64,000 nucleotides of DNA from Desulfomicrobium macestii (GCF_014873765.1 NZ_JADBGG010000007.1:84817-148816); one strand, 5' to 3'. Positions 28,519 through 36,839 are shown, counted from the stretch's first letter. The notes: generated by a model from the letters alone, not told the origin. Numbers and translations: made by a program.

Positions 28519-29448
28519 ATGCACAACCATTCATGTTCCTGCGGCCATGACCATCACCACAATCCTGATCACGGCGAACGCGGGACCCGTTTCGTTTTCT
28601 GGCTGACCGTGATCACCATGGCCGTGGAAATCTTTTCCGGCTGGATTTTCGGATCAATGGCCCTCCTGGCCGACGGCTGGCACATGGCCAGTCATGCGGG
28701 CGCCATGGCCGTGGCCTGGTTCGCCTATGTCTGGGCGCGCAAGAACGCCGACAACCCCGACTTGGTCTTTGGAGCGGGCAAGGTCAATGCCCTGGCCGGA
28801 TTCGCCTCGGCGGTGGGCCTCATCCTCGTGGCTCTCTACATGGCGGGCGAATCCCTGAGCCGGCTCTTCTCACCCGTGCCCATCTCCTTTGGACCGGCAA
28901 CGCTGGTGGCGGTGCTGGGTCTGGCCATCAATCTGGTCAGCGCATGGTGGCTTCGCGACGAAGACCATGTACACAGTCACGACCACAACCTGAAGGCCGC
29001 CTACATGCATGTCCTGGCCGACGCCCTGACCTCGATCCTGGCCATCTTCGCCCTGCTGGGCGGAAAGTATTACGGCCTGAACTGGCTTGATCCGGCCATG
29101 GGCATCGTCGGAGCGCTGGTCATCGGGCGCTGGGCCATCGGCCTCATGCTTGAAACCGGCTGGATCCTCCTCGATCGTCGCGCGGACAAGGATCTGCATG
29201 CCGACATCCTGCGCCGCATCGAGCAGGGAGGAGAGATCCGGGTCCGCGACCTATATGCCTGGAACGTTGGACCTCGCCGCCTGGCGGCCCACGTCACCGT
29301 GGAAGACGCGAGTCCCCGTCCGCCCGAATTCTACAAGGATCTTCTGGCCGAGGTCGCGCATCTGGAGCATGTCACCGTGGAAGTGCACTCCTGCCCGTGT
29401 CCGGCGGAAAGCCGGGACCAGGTCTGCCCGGAGGCCGATCATGCATGA
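28519..29448 (+). CDS. Cation diffusion facilitator (divalent metal efflux)
   Basis: A proton-coupled exporter of divalent metals such as Zn, Co or Ni in the inner membrane. The 309-residue protein starts with a His-rich cytoplasmic tail (MHNHSCSCGHDHHHNPDHG). It has about six membrane helices, including the metal-site helices (LLADGWHMASHAGAM and AAYMHVLADALTSILAI) with the paired His/Asp residues, and a His-rich loop (HVHSHDHNLK). The layout is of the DmeF/CzcD type. The ATG at 28519 is in a weak ribosome-site context. The downstream marR gene overlaps by eight bases, pointing to co-regulation. Confidence 0.9.
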   Translation: MHNHSCSCGHDHHHNPDHGERGTRFVFWLTVITMAVEIFSGWIFGSMALLADGWHMASHAGAMAVAWFAYVWARKNADNPDLVFGAGKVNALAGFASAVGLILVALYMAGESLSRLFSPVPISFGPATLVAVLGLAINLVSAWWLRDEDHVHSHDHNLKAAYMHVLADALTSILAIFALLGGKYYGLNWLDPAMGIVGALVIGRWAIGLMLETGWILLDRRADKDLHADILRRIEQGGEIRVRDLYAWNVGPRRLAAHVTVEDASPRPPEFYKDLLAEVAHLEHVTVEVHSCPCPAESRDQVCPEADHA

Positions 29449-29857
29449 TCTTGAACAACTAAGCGATCTGATCATCGAATTCTACGAAAAACTCTCTTCC
29501 TGGGAACAGGCCGTGGTCCGTGACTCGGCCATCACCTTGCCGCAGATGCACACCCTTGAAATCCTGGGTCAACAGTCCCCCCTGCGCATGAAGGAGCTCG
29601 CGGCCAAGATGGGCGTTACCACCGGAACCCTGACCGTGGGGGTGGACCGCCTGGAAAAACTGGGCCTGGTGGCGCGCATCCCGCACGAGACGGACCGCCG
29701 CTCCATCCTCGTGACCCTGACCGAGGCCGGGCAGGAACTTTATCGCGAGCACCACGCCCATCACCTGCACCTGACCCGGGATCTGCAATCGGCCCTGACC
29801 CCGGAAGAGACGGCGCAGCTGCGCGCCATCCTGCCCAAGCTGACACAGGCGCTATGA
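29441..29857 (+). CDS. MarR-family transcriptional regulator
   Basis: A winged-helix DNA-binding regulator of 138 residues. The MarR core is clear: LRMKELAAKMGVTTGTLTVGVDRLEKLGLVAR (recognition helix), then the wing HETDRRSILVTLTEAG. Helices at both ends would make the dimer. Its ATG overlaps the end of the metal exporter gene, so it probably represses its own operon in response to metal or another ligand. That role is inferred from position only. Confidence 0.88.
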   Translation: MHDLEQLSDLIIEFYEKLSSWEQAVVRDSAITLPQMHTLEILGQQSPLRMKELAAKMGVTTGTLTVGVDRLEKLGLVARIPHETDRRSILVTLTEAGQELYREHHAHHLHLTRDLQSALTPEETAQLRAILPKLTQAL

Positions 29858-29988
29858 TGCCCGGGCCGGAGGAGAACCATTGAAAAACATCTGGAAGCCC
29901 GGGACCTCTTGAGCTAACGTGCGCGGGCACGAAACACGAAGGGGCAGGAGTGCCGCGGCCCCTCAAACCCCATCCCGGTAGCTTTTGC

Positions 29989-30768
29989 ATGAACATCAAA
30001 TCTCTCAGCGATCCGTACCATACCCCTGAAATTCAGATCGGCCCGTTTTCACGGCTTTTTCCCAGCGCCGCCTTTTATGCGCGAATATTGTCCATAGTCT
30101 GCGAGGCTGCGTGGCGAACCAGGGGAGGCGGCTATTCCATGGAGAAATGGGCCATGGACAGCCTGACCGTCATGCGCAGGGCCGAAGCCAGCGGTCTGCG
30201 CTTTCACATCGAAAACGCCTCCGCCGTCACGAACCTGCCCGGGCCCTGCGTGGTCGTGGCCAACCACATGTCAACCCTGGAAACCTTCTGCATGCCGGCC
30301 ATCCTGGCCACCCATCGACCCATCGCCTTTGTGATCAAACGCAGCCTGACGACCTATCCAATCTTCCAGCGGATAGTTAACGCCGTCGAACCCATCGCCG
30401 TCGACCGCGTCAACCCCCGGGACGACTTCAAGACCGTCATGGAGCAGGGACAGGAGCGCCTCGCGCGGGGCATTTCCGTCATCGTCTTTCCCCAGACGAC
30501 GCGCACCCTGAATCTTGACCGCAAGGCCTTCAACTCCATCGGCATCAAGCTGGCCAAGAAGGCGGGAGTTCCGGTCGTGCCCCTGGCCCTCAAGACCGAT
30601 GCCTGGGGCCTTGGCACGCTGAGCAAGGATTATGGGGCCATCCGGCCGGAGATTCCGGCCCGCTTCTGTTTTGGCGACCCCATGATCATCCGGGGCGCGG
30701 GTAAAAACGAGCACGAGGAGATCATGGAGTTTATCCATTGGAAGCTCACGGCCTGGAGCGCCTCGTGA
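29989..30768 (+). CDS. PlsC-like lysophospholipid acyltransferase, variant motifs
   Basis: A 1-acylglycerol-3-phosphate acyltransferase-like protein of 259 residues. The catalytic H-x4-D motif reads NHMSTLE, with Glu in place of Asp (H93, E98). The substrate-binding FPEGTR motif reads FPQTTR (residues 168-173). The VVPLALKTDAW block near residue 205 is normal. Hydrophobic character is low, so it may be a peripheral membrane protein. A sub-family with these changes seems likely. The downstream asparaginase start overlaps its stop (GTGA). Confidence 0.8.
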   Translation: MNIKSLSDPYHTPEIQIGPFSRLFPSAAFYARILSIVCEAAWRTRGGGYSMEKWAMDSLTVMRRAEASGLRFHIENASAVTNLPGPCVVVANHMSTLETFCMPAILATHRPIAFVIKRSLTTYPIFQRIVNAVEPIAVDRVNPRDDFKTVMEQGQERLARGISVIVFPQTTRTLNLDRKAFNSIGIKLAKKAGVPVVPLALKTDAWGLGTLSKDYGAIRPEIPARFCFGDPMIIRGAGKNEHEEIMEFIHWKLTAWSAS

Positions 30769-31787
30769 AAAAAAAGGTCTGCATCCTCTACACGGGCGGG
30801 ACCATCGGCATGAAGCCGACGCCGCAGGGATACGCGCCGGAGGCGGGATACCTGGGCCGCGTCATGGCATCCATGCCGGATTTTTCAAGCCCGGAAATGC
30901 CCGACTACGTCATTTGCGAATATGCGCCACTGCTCGATTCCTCCAACATGGGTCCCAGGCACTGGCTGGCCATCGCCCGCGACATAGCCGACAAATACCA
31001 CGAATTCGACGGATTCATCGTCATTCACGGCACGGACACCATGGCCTACACGGCTTCTGCCCTGCCGTTCATGCTTGAGGGCCTGGCCAAGCCCGTGGTC
31101 CTGACCGGATCCCAGATCCCCCTGTGCAGGGTCAGGAGCGACGGCCGGGACAATCTGGTCACGGCGCTCATGGTCATCGCCCTGACGCCGGTGCCCGAGG
31201 TCTGCCTGTGCTTCGGCAACCGTCTCCTGCGCGGCTGCCGCACGACCAAGGTCGACGCCGCCGGATTCCAGGCCTTTGATTCCCCAAATTACCCGGACCT
31301 GGGACATATCGGCGTGACCATCCGCCCCCATCCCGAACTGCTTCTCCCAAAGCGCCCCGTGAACGGCCTGACCGTGCACCCGCTGTCCGACGCCAAGGTC
31401 GGAGCGCTCAGACTTTTCCCGGGCATCTCGGCCGAGCTTGTGGCCAATGTGCTGCGCTCGCCGTTGCAGGGGCTCGTGCTTGAAACCTACGGGCTCGGCA
31501 ACGGCCCCTCCAACGACGCAGAATTGATGGACGTTCTGGCCGAGGCATGCGCGCGCGGCGTGGTCATCGTCAACTGTACCCAATGCCTGCGAGGCACGGT
31601 GGACCAGAGCGGCTACCAGGCCGGATCGGCTCTTGCCCGCGCGGGAGTGGTCTCGGGCGCGGACATGACGGCCGAAGCGGCCCTGACCAAGATGATCTAT
31701 CTCTTCAGCCTGGGCCTCACGCCGGAGGAAATCCGGGAGCGCATACCGAGGAATCTGCGCGGTGAGCTGACCGAAAACAATGCCTGA
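30765..31787 (+). CDS. ansA: L-asparaginase, type I (cytoplasmic)
   Basis: This enzyme hydrolyses asparagine to aspartate and ammonia. The 340-residue protein has both active-site threonine motifs: YTGGTIGMK near the N-terminus and HGTDTMAYTASAL around residue 90. It has no signal peptide, hence the cytoplasmic type I. The start is a GTG at 30765, inside the GTGA overlap with the acyltransferase stop; GGAG lies just upstream. The truC gene begins eight bases before its stop, so three genes are coupled. Confidence 0.93.
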   Translation: MKKKVCILYTGGTIGMKPTPQGYAPEAGYLGRVMASMPDFSSPEMPDYVICEYAPLLDSSNMGPRHWLAIARDIADKYHEFDGFIVIHGTDTMAYTASALPFMLEGLAKPVVLTGSQIPLCRVRSDGRDNLVTALMVIALTPVPEVCLCFGNRLLRGCRTTKVDAAGFQAFDSPNYPDLGHIGVTIRPHPELLLPKRPVNGLTVHPLSDAKVGALRLFPGISAELVANVLRSPLQGLVLETYGLGNGPSNDAELMDVLAEACARGVVIVNCTQCLRGTVDQSGYQAGSALARAGVVSGADMTAEAALTKMIYLFSLGLTPEEIRERIPRNLRGELTENNA

Positions 31788-32526
31788 ACCTGAAATCGCG
31801 GAAATTCCGATACTGTACCGGGACGAACACTTCGTCGCCGTGCACAAACCGGCCGGATTGCTGGTGCACCGCAACGCCCATGCCGGACGCGAACCCTTCC
31901 TGCTCCAGATGCTGCGCGACCAGCTCGGACAGCGCCTGTATCCGGTGCATCGCCTGGATCGCCCCACCTCGGGCCTCATGATCATGGCCTTCTCGTCACA
32001 AACCGCCCACATCCTGGCCCTCCAGTTTGCGGGGCAGGAAGTGGGCAAGACCTATCTTGCCGTAACGAGGGGCTTCACGCCTCTTCAAGGCCTCATCGAC
32101 GACCCGCTCAAATCCGATTCCGGCAACCTGCAAGAGGCCCGGACCGAATTCACGCGCCTGGCCACGGCGGAAATCCCGCATCCGGTCGGCCCCAACCCAA
32201 CGGCCCGCTACAGTCTGGTCCGGGTCAGCCCCAAAACCGGCCGCACCCACCAGATCCGCCGTCACTTCGCCCACATCCGCCACCCGCTCATCGGCGACGT
32301 GCTGCGCGGCGACGGCCGCCAGAACCGCTTCTTCCGCGAGCATTTCGGAGTGCACCGCCTCTTGCTGGCCAGCGTGGAACTCACCTTTCGCCACCCCGAA
32401 GACAACAGTCCCCTGACCCTGACCTGCCCCCCGGCTCAAGAGCTCCTCGATCTTTTCGACCGGCTCGGATGGAGCGCCGCCCAGCCCCTCTGGGCACCCG
32501 ATTCCGACAATCTCCGCATCCCGTAG
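31780..32526 (+). CDS. truC: tRNA pseudouridine synthase, TruC/RluA family
   Basis: A pseudouridine synthase of 248 residues. The catalytic motif HRLDRPTSG, with the active Asp, is the form typical of TruC, which modifies U65 of tRNA. Other RluA family blocks are present (VAVHKPAGLLVHR, GKTYLAVTRG, PKTGRTHQIRRHFAHIRHPLIGD). The specific substrate is inferred from the motif. The TAG stop at 32524-32526 lies inside the left end of a palindromic repeat element. Confidence 0.85.
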   Translation: MPEPEIAEIPILYRDEHFVAVHKPAGLLVHRNAHAGREPFLLQMLRDQLGQRLYPVHRLDRPTSGLMIMAFSSQTAHILALQFAGQEVGKTYLAVTRGFTPLQGLIDDPLKSDSGNLQEARTEFTRLATAEIPHPVGPNPTARYSLVRVSPKTGRTHQIRRHFAHIRHPLIGDVLRGDGRQNRFFREHFGVHRLLLASVELTFRHPEDNSPLTLTCPPAQELLDLFDRLGWSAAQPLWAPDSDNLRIP

Positions 32527-32609
32527 GGGCAGGCCTGTGTGCCTGCCCTCTTCGGGCCGCAGGGTGCAGGACGTCACGGGGAGGGCGGCCACGCAGGGCC
32601 GCCCCTACG
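32522..32609. repeat. Palindromic REP/BIME-like element
   Basis: The outer ends CGTAGGGGC (32522) and GCCCCTACG (32601) are perfect inverted repeats. Inside lie two hairpins: GGGCAGGC-CTGTGT-GCCTGCCC (32527-32548) and GGGCGGCC-ACGCAG-GGCCGCCC (32583-32604). The form matches dispersed extragenic palindromes found in many bacterial genomes. Whether copies occur elsewhere in this genome cannot be told from the window. Confidence 0.7.
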
Positions 32610-32721
32610 CCGATTGGATGCCCCCGTGGCTCGCAAGCCGTGCATCCTGATTCCGCGATTGACCTCCCACCCGAAGTCCATAATGTATAATACCGATCAA
32701 CATTCAAACCAGGAGCGGACA

Positions 32722-32949
32722 ATGGCGGCCCCCGAAGAGATTTACCAGTGCCAGACAGTCAATTGCGGCTACATGTACAATCCGGACAAGGGAGACAGGA
32801 AGGGAAAGATCCCGGCAGGGGTGAAGTTTGAAGACCTGCCGGAAGATTGGCGCTGCCCCATATGCGGGGGCACGAAAAGATGCTTCCGGCCCCTGGTCGG
32901 ACCCGGTTCCACCAAAGACGCAGGCTGCGAACTGCCTACCAGGGATTGA
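32722..32949 (+). CDS. Rubredoxin, type 2 (C-x4-C form)
   Basis: A small iron protein of 75 residues that carries one electron with Fe(Cys)4. The first ligand pair is [10 protein letters not shown] (Cys-x4-Cys), not the usual Cys-x2-Cys; the second is CPICGG. The x4 form is known from the second rubredoxin of Desulfovibrio desulfuricans. Aromatic residues of the core (Y, W in DLPEDWRCP) are kept, and the C-terminal tail is longer. AGGAGCGG precedes the ATG at 32722. Its likely role is electron delivery to oxygen-reducing or peroxide-reducing proteins. Confidence 0.9.
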   Translation: MAAPEEIYQCQTVNCGYMYNPDKGDRKGKIPAGVKFEDLPEDWRCPICGGTKRCFRPLVGPGSTKDAGCELPTRD

Positions 32950-32963
32950 AGAAATTTGGCCAC

Positions 32964-33006
32964 AAAAAAGCGCGCCCTGACAGGAACTGTCTGGACGCGC
33001 TTTTTT
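32964..33006. terminator. Bidirectional terminator between rubredoxin and hsp20
   Basis: AAAAAAGCGCG and CGCGCTTTTTT form an 11-pair A/T-flanked stem. The A-run and T-run make it work on both strands, for the rubredoxin gene (plus) and the heat-shock gene (minus). Confidence 0.85.
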
Positions 33007-33063
33007 ATGATTCATGCACTCTTAAAAACGCCCAAAACACCAGGCGTTCTGACCCAGGCGATC

Positions 33064-33432
33064 TTATCCGGCCTGAATCTCTATGCGGCGCGGCTTGAAG
33101 CGGGCCGCCTTGGGCAAGTAGACCTCAAGCAGACCCTTCTTCAGGCTGGCACGGATTCCTTCCCGGTCCACGCCATCGGAGATGGTGAAGGTGCGAACAT
33201 ATTCCCCATCCCCAAATTCCACGTGCAGGGCCTTGGCTTTTTCCTCTCGCGGATAGACCGCCTTGCCGCGAATCTCCAGTTCGTTGTCTCTCAGGTCGAT
33301 GGACAAGCCTTCCTTGCCCACTCCGGGCATGTCCACAAAAATGTGGAAGCCGTCTTCACGCTCCAGCACGTCTGTGTTGGGGCGGAACCGGGGCAGGGCC
33401 GGAGCCGTCTTTTTTTCCATATCGTTAGTCAT
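33064..33432 (-). CDS. Small heat-shock protein (Hsp20 family)
   Basis: An ATP-independent chaperone of 122 residues that holds unfolding proteins. The alpha-crystallin domain spans about residues 25-115, with VDMPGVGKEGLSIDLRDNELEIRGKA and a C-terminal GLLEVYLPKAA (the beta-9 strand A-x-x-x-N-G-V-L equivalent, here ASLKKGLLEV). The ATG at 33432 has AAGGAGGA upstream. Second of two adjacent hsp20 genes. Confidence 0.9.
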   Translation of the reverse strand: MTNDMEKKTAPALPRFRPNTDVLEREDGFHIFVDMPGVGKEGLSIDLRDNELEIRGKAVYPREEKAKALHVEFGDGEYVRTFTISDGVDREGIRASLKKGLLEVYLPKAARFKPRRIEIQAG

Positions 33433-33456
33433 GGGCTCTTCTCCTCCTTGCAACAC

Positions 33457-33870
33457 TTACTGGGCATCAATGGCGATGGTCAGCGGATGGCTTTCCTTGG
33501 CCTTGGGCAGGACCACCCGCAGCACCCCATCCTTCATGGATGCCTTGATCGCCTCCGCGCGCACGGGAACATTCAGGCTGATGATCCGCTGGAAACTCCC
33601 GGTCGGACGCTCCTGTCTGTAATAATTGCCGACCTCGTTCTTTTTTGTGCCCCGGATGACCAGGCTCTTTTCATTCAAGGTCAGCTCGATGTCTTCCGTA
33701 TCCATTCCAGGAATTTCCGACGTGACGACAATTTCATCTTCTCCCTCGCTGATGTTGACAGGCGGGTAGGAGATGCGTCTCTGGCTCAATGTACTCGGCC
33801 TCCACAACTCTTCGAAAAAACTGTCCACGTTGCGCGGTAAATCATAGTATGTACTGAAATCGATAACCAT
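33457..33870 (-). CDS. Small heat-shock protein (Hsp20 family), first of pair
   Basis: A 137-residue small heat-shock protein. The alpha-crystallin domain includes PPVNISEGEDEIVVTSEIPGM (strand start), NEKSLVIRGTKK, and the A-x-x-x-x-G-V-L motif (ASMKDGVLRVVLPKAKE). The C-terminal I-x-I-like motif (TIAIDA) is the usual oligomer contact. The two paralogues have different N-terminal arms and may co-assemble. GGAGG precedes the ATG at 33870. Confidence 0.92.
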   Translation of the reverse strand: MVIDFSTYYDLPRNVDSFFEELWRPSTLSQRRISYPPVNISEGEDEIVVTSEIPGMDTEDIELTLNEKSLVIRGTKKNEVGNYYRQERPTGSFQRIISLNVPVRAEAIKASMKDGVLRVVLPKAKESHPLTIAIDAQ

Positions 33871-33901
33871 ACGGCATACCTCCAATCATTACGATGGCAA
33901 C

Positions 33902-33929
33902 TAAATAAACACGATCGCACGGGCGTCAA
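33902..33929 (-). promoter_or_regulatory. Candidate promoter of the hsp20 pair
   Basis: On the minus strand CTTGACG (-35, TTGACG at 33929-33924) is followed after 16 bases by TATTTA (33907-33902). The -35 also resembles the CTTGAA core of heat-shock sigma-32 promoters, but no CCCCAT -10 follows. No CIRCE element is seen. Confidence 0.35.
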
Positions 33930-33993
33930 GCCCAACGGTTAGCCGGACTAGGATATCCAAAGATGCCAAAAGATCGGCAGGTTATCAGTTATC

Positions 33994-34012
33994 GAGAATG
34001 ATTCTCATTAAC
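33994..34012 (+). promoter_or_regulatory. Fur/PerR-type operator upstream of rubrerythrin
   Basis: GAGAATGATTCTCATTA contains the inverted repeat GAGAAT-G-ATTCTC and matches 14 of 17 positions of the classical Fur box (GATAATGATAATCATTA). It abuts the -35 of the rubrerythrin promoter, a position suited to repression. A PerR-type regulator could also use it. Confidence 0.65.
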
Positions 34013-34039
34013 TTGACAGAATAATTTTACCCTGATAAA
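34013..34039 (+). promoter_or_regulatory. Promoter of rubrerythrin
   Basis: A perfect TTGACA at 34013-34018 and GATAAA at 34034-34039, spaced by 15 bases with a TG-like extension (CTGATAAAC). It lies 30 bases before the ATG. Confidence 0.55.
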
Positions 34040-34069
34040 CGCAGGCCACATTTCAACCATGGAGGATTT

Positions 34070-34648
34070 ATGTCAAAATCTTTGAAAGGAACACAGACCG
34101 AAAAAAATATCCTGACCGCTTTTGCCGGCGAATCCCAGGCCCGCAATCGTTACAACTATTTTGCCAAACAGGCCCGCAAAGAGGGATTTGTCCAGATTTC
34201 CGATATTTTTGCCGAAACGGCGGACCAGGAAATGGCCCACGCCAAGAGACTGTTCAATCTGCTTGAAGGAGGAGAGGTTGAGATCACCGCCTCCTTCCCG
34301 GCAGGTCGTATCGGCACCACCCTGGAAAATCTGCGCGAAGCCGCCGGTGGCGAAAACCACGAATGGGAACACATGTACCCCGAGTTCGCCAAGACCGCCA
34401 AAGAGGAAGGTTTTCCGGAAATCGCAGCCATCATGTTGTCCATCGCCGTGGCCGAAAAGGAACACGAGCGGCGCTATCTGGCGCTGGCCAAAAACATCGA
34501 GGAAGGGCGGGTTTTCAAGCGGGAAAACAAGATCACGTGGCGCTGCCGCAATTGCGGTTATGTGCACGCCGCTGAAAAGGCCGCCGAACTCTGTCCGGCC
34601 TGCGCCCATCCCCAGGCCCATTTCGAGGAACTTGCCGAAAACTGGTAA
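34070..34648 (+). CDS. rbr: Rubrerythrin
   Basis: Rubrerythrin reduces hydrogen peroxide in the cytoplasm of anaerobes. The 192-residue protein has the diiron four-helix domain with paired glutamate/ExxH motifs ([41 protein letters not shown]). The C-terminal rubredoxin domain has CRNCGY and CPAC. GGAGG precedes the ATG at 34070. A Fur-like box upstream fits an oxidative-stress or iron response. All ligands are present. Confidence 0.97.
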   Translation: MSKSLKGTQTEKNILTAFAGESQARNRYNYFAKQARKEGFVQISDIFAETADQEMAHAKRLFNLLEGGEVEITASFPAGRIGTTLENLREAAGGENHEWEHMYPEFAKTAKEEGFPEIAAIMLSIAVAEKEHERRYLALAKNIEEGRVFKRENKITWRCRNCGYVHAAEKAAELCPACAHPQAHFEELAENW

Positions 34649-34657
34649 GCCGCCCGA

Positions 34658-34692
34658 AATAAAAGGGAGCCCTTGGAGGCTCCCTTTTATTG
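34658..34692 (+). terminator. Rho-independent terminator after rubrerythrin
   Basis: AATAAAAGGGAGCC and GGCTCCCTTTTATT form a 14-pair stem with a six-base loop. The A- and T-rich base of the stem could end transcription from either side. Confidence 0.88.
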
Positions 34693-34740
34693 CACCACGA
34701 GATTACGTCGGCAAGGCCGCAAGACTCCGCTTCGACGGCG

Positions 34741-35250
34741 TCATCCGCAGGGCAGACCCTTGGTCCGCTTCCCCGGCACGAAGGTGGATCGCAAAAATCT
34801 GGGATGAAAGAAAATGAAGGGATTGGCCACGATGGCGTCAGGCAGGATGTGGTACCAGCGATACCCGAGCTCCCGGAAAACATGCCTCGCCTGAGCGCGG
34901 CAGCCAGTCTCCCGGGCAGCCAGCAGCGCGGCGTCGCGCTGGCAGCGGGAAGCCGCCACCAGCCGAAAAAGTCCGGGCCTGAATCCATAGCGCCGCAGCA
35001 ACCGACGGAGCCTCTTGAACTCCCGGTAACGAGAAAAAGCATCCGCCTGGCACAGAACCACGCCCCAGGCAAAAAGGCCGGTCAGCCCAATCCAGACCCA
35101 TGCCGCCCAGGAAAACTCCGGCTGCTCAAGAAAAAGCCATGCCTCGCAACCCGACAAGGCCGCTAGGGCCGAAACCTTGAGCGTTGTCAGATGCGGAAAC
35201 GGAGCCACCCGCAGATAGCGGAAAAGTTCAGATAACGTCGAACGCCACAT
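34741..35250 (-). CDS. Hypothetical membrane protein, 169 aa
   Basis: I do not recognise a family. One or two hydrophobic segments stand out: LTTLKVSALAALSGCEAWLFL and AAWVWIGLTGLFAWGVVLC. A basic stretch (RYREFKRLRRLLRRYG) follows, then an Ala/Arg-rich cytoplasmic-looking half ending in DAIVANPFIFFHPRFLRSTF. I start at the ATG at 35250; a longer reading to 35325 is possible. It ends facing the rubrerythrin gene and lies 78 bases after aspA, so it may belong to the aspA transcript. Confidence 0.6.
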   Translation of the reverse strand: MWRSTLSELFRYLRVAPFPHLTTLKVSALAALSGCEAWLFLEQPEFSWAAWVWIGLTGLFAWGVVLCQADAFSRYREFKRLRRLLRRYGFRPGLFRLVAASRCQRDAALLAARETGCRAQARHVFRELGYRWYHILPDAIVANPFIFFHPRFLRSTFVPGKRTKGLPCG

Positions 35251-35328
35251 GAGTTCGCTTTGGCCGCTCCCGATCCTTTCGTCAAGCCTGGCCGGACAGA
35301 CCAATCGGCACCCCCTTCCTTGCAAGGA

Positions 35329-36768
35329 TCATCGGCGCGGCTTTCCCTCTGGCCGGGGGCATGCGCTCCTCTGCACCATGCGCGGATGCGTCATCTTCAT
35401 GGGATCGAGAGCGTCTTCAAGCTCTTCGATAGTCATGAGCTTCTTCTCCAGCACCAGGTCATACACCGTTCTTCCGGTCGCCACCGACTCCTTGGCGATG
35501 GCCGAGGCCTCGTCGTAGCCAAGATAGGGCACGAGCACGGTCACGATCCCGGCGGACATGCGCACCAACTGGGCGCAGCGCTCCCGGTTGGCGGTGATGC
35601 CGACGATGCAGCGATCCTTAAGGATGCGCATGGCCCGCAGCAGCATGTCCATGGTCTGGAAAAGGTTGAAGGCGATGATGGGCTCGAAGACGTTGAGTTC
35701 GAGCTGTCCGTGCTCTGCGGCAATGGTCACGGTCAGATCGTTGCCGATGGCCTGAAAGCAGACCTGGTTGACCATTTCCGGAATGACCGGGTTGACCTTC
35801 CCGGGCATGATGGAGGAGCCTGGCTGCCTCGGCGGCAGGTTGATCTCTCCAAGGCCGGCGTAGGGGCCCGAGGAAAGCAGGCGCAGGTCGTTGCATATCT
35901 TTGACAGCTTCACCGCCACCCGCTTGAAAACGCCCGAGAGCTGCACGAAGGCCCCCGTGTCCGAAGTGGCCTCCACCAGGTTTGGCGACTTGGTCAAGGG
36001 CAGGCCGGTGATGTGCGCCAGCTTTTCGCAAACAAACGCGGCGTAGGCCGGCACGGTGTTGATGCCCGTGCCGATGGCCGTCGCCCCCATGTTGATCTCC
36101 ATGAGAAGCTTGCGACAGTCCTGAACGCGATCGATGTCCTCGCCCACGGTCACCGCCCAGGCCGCGAACTCCTGTCCGAGCGTCATGGGCACGGCATCCT
36201 GCAACTGGGTCCGGCCCATCTTGAGCACATCGGCAAATTCTTCGCCCTTGCACGCCAGGGCATCGACCAGATCCCCCATGGCGCTCACCAGTTCCCTGAT
36301 CTTCCAGATGGCCGTGATTCGAAGCGACGTGGGGTACACGTCGTTGGTGGACTGGGACAGATTGACGTGGTTGTTGGGATGACAGAAGCCGTATTCGCCC
36401 TTGGCGTGGCCCATCAGTTCCAGCGCCCGATTGGCGACAACCTCGTTCATGTTCATGTTGACCGAAGTCCCGGCCCCGCCTTGAATGACGTCAACCACGA
36501 ACTGATCGTTCAGCTTCCCCTCGCGCACCTCCCGGCAGGCGCCAAGGATGGCGTCGGCAATGTCCGCATCGAGCAGCCCAAGCTCCAGATTGGCCAGGGC
36601 CGCCGCCTGCTTGATGCACGCCAGGGCCTCGATATGCAGCGGGTAATGGGAAATGGGAATCCCCGTGACCTGAAAGTTCTCCATGGCCCGCACGGTCTGC
36701 ACGCCATAATAGGCGTGTTCCGGCACTTTGCGTTCTCCAAGAGAGTCCTTCTCGACTCGGTAGTTCAT
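35329..36768 (-). CDS. aspA: Aspartate ammonia-lyase
   Basis: Aspartase reversibly converts aspartate to fumarate and ammonia; in anaerobes it feeds fumarate to respiration or carbon flow. The 479-residue protein shows family blocks QGGAGTSVNMNMNEVVANRA, CHPNNHVNLSQSTNDVYPTS, and the signature GSSIMPGKVNP with the catalytic Ser. These favour aspartase over fumarase C, which reads similarly but differs in the N-terminal third. AAAGAGGG precedes the ATG at 36768. With the asparaginase gene at 30765-31787 the window has both steps from asparagine to fumarate. Confidence 0.93.
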   Translation of the reverse strand: MNYRVEKDSLGERKVPEHAYYGVQTVRAMENFQVTGIPISHYPLHIEALACIKQAAALANLELGLLDADIADAILGACREVREGKLNDQFVVDVIQGGAGTSVNMNMNEVVANRALELMGHAKGEYGFCHPNNHVNLSQSTNDVYPTSLRITAIWKIRELVSAMGDLVDALACKGEEFADVLKMGRTQLQDAVPMTLGQEFAAWAVTVGEDIDRVQDCRKLLMEINMGATAIGTGINTVPAYAAFVCEKLAHITGLPLTKSPNLVEATSDTGAFVQLSGVFKRVAVKLSKICNDLRLLSSGPYAGLGEINLPPRQPGSSIMPGKVNPVIPEMVNQVCFQAIGNDLTVTIAAEHGQLELNVFEPIIAFNLFQTMDMLLRAMRILKDRCIVGITANRERCAQLVRMSAGIVTVLVPYLGYDEASAIAKESVATGRTVYDLVLEKKLMTIEELEDALDPMKMTHPRMVQRSACPRPEGKPRR

Positions 36769-36839
36769 AATGCCCTCTTTACTCGTGATTCAGTTGCGGT
36801 CTAGAATACCTTGGTCATCAATTAATCGGAGACAACTCA

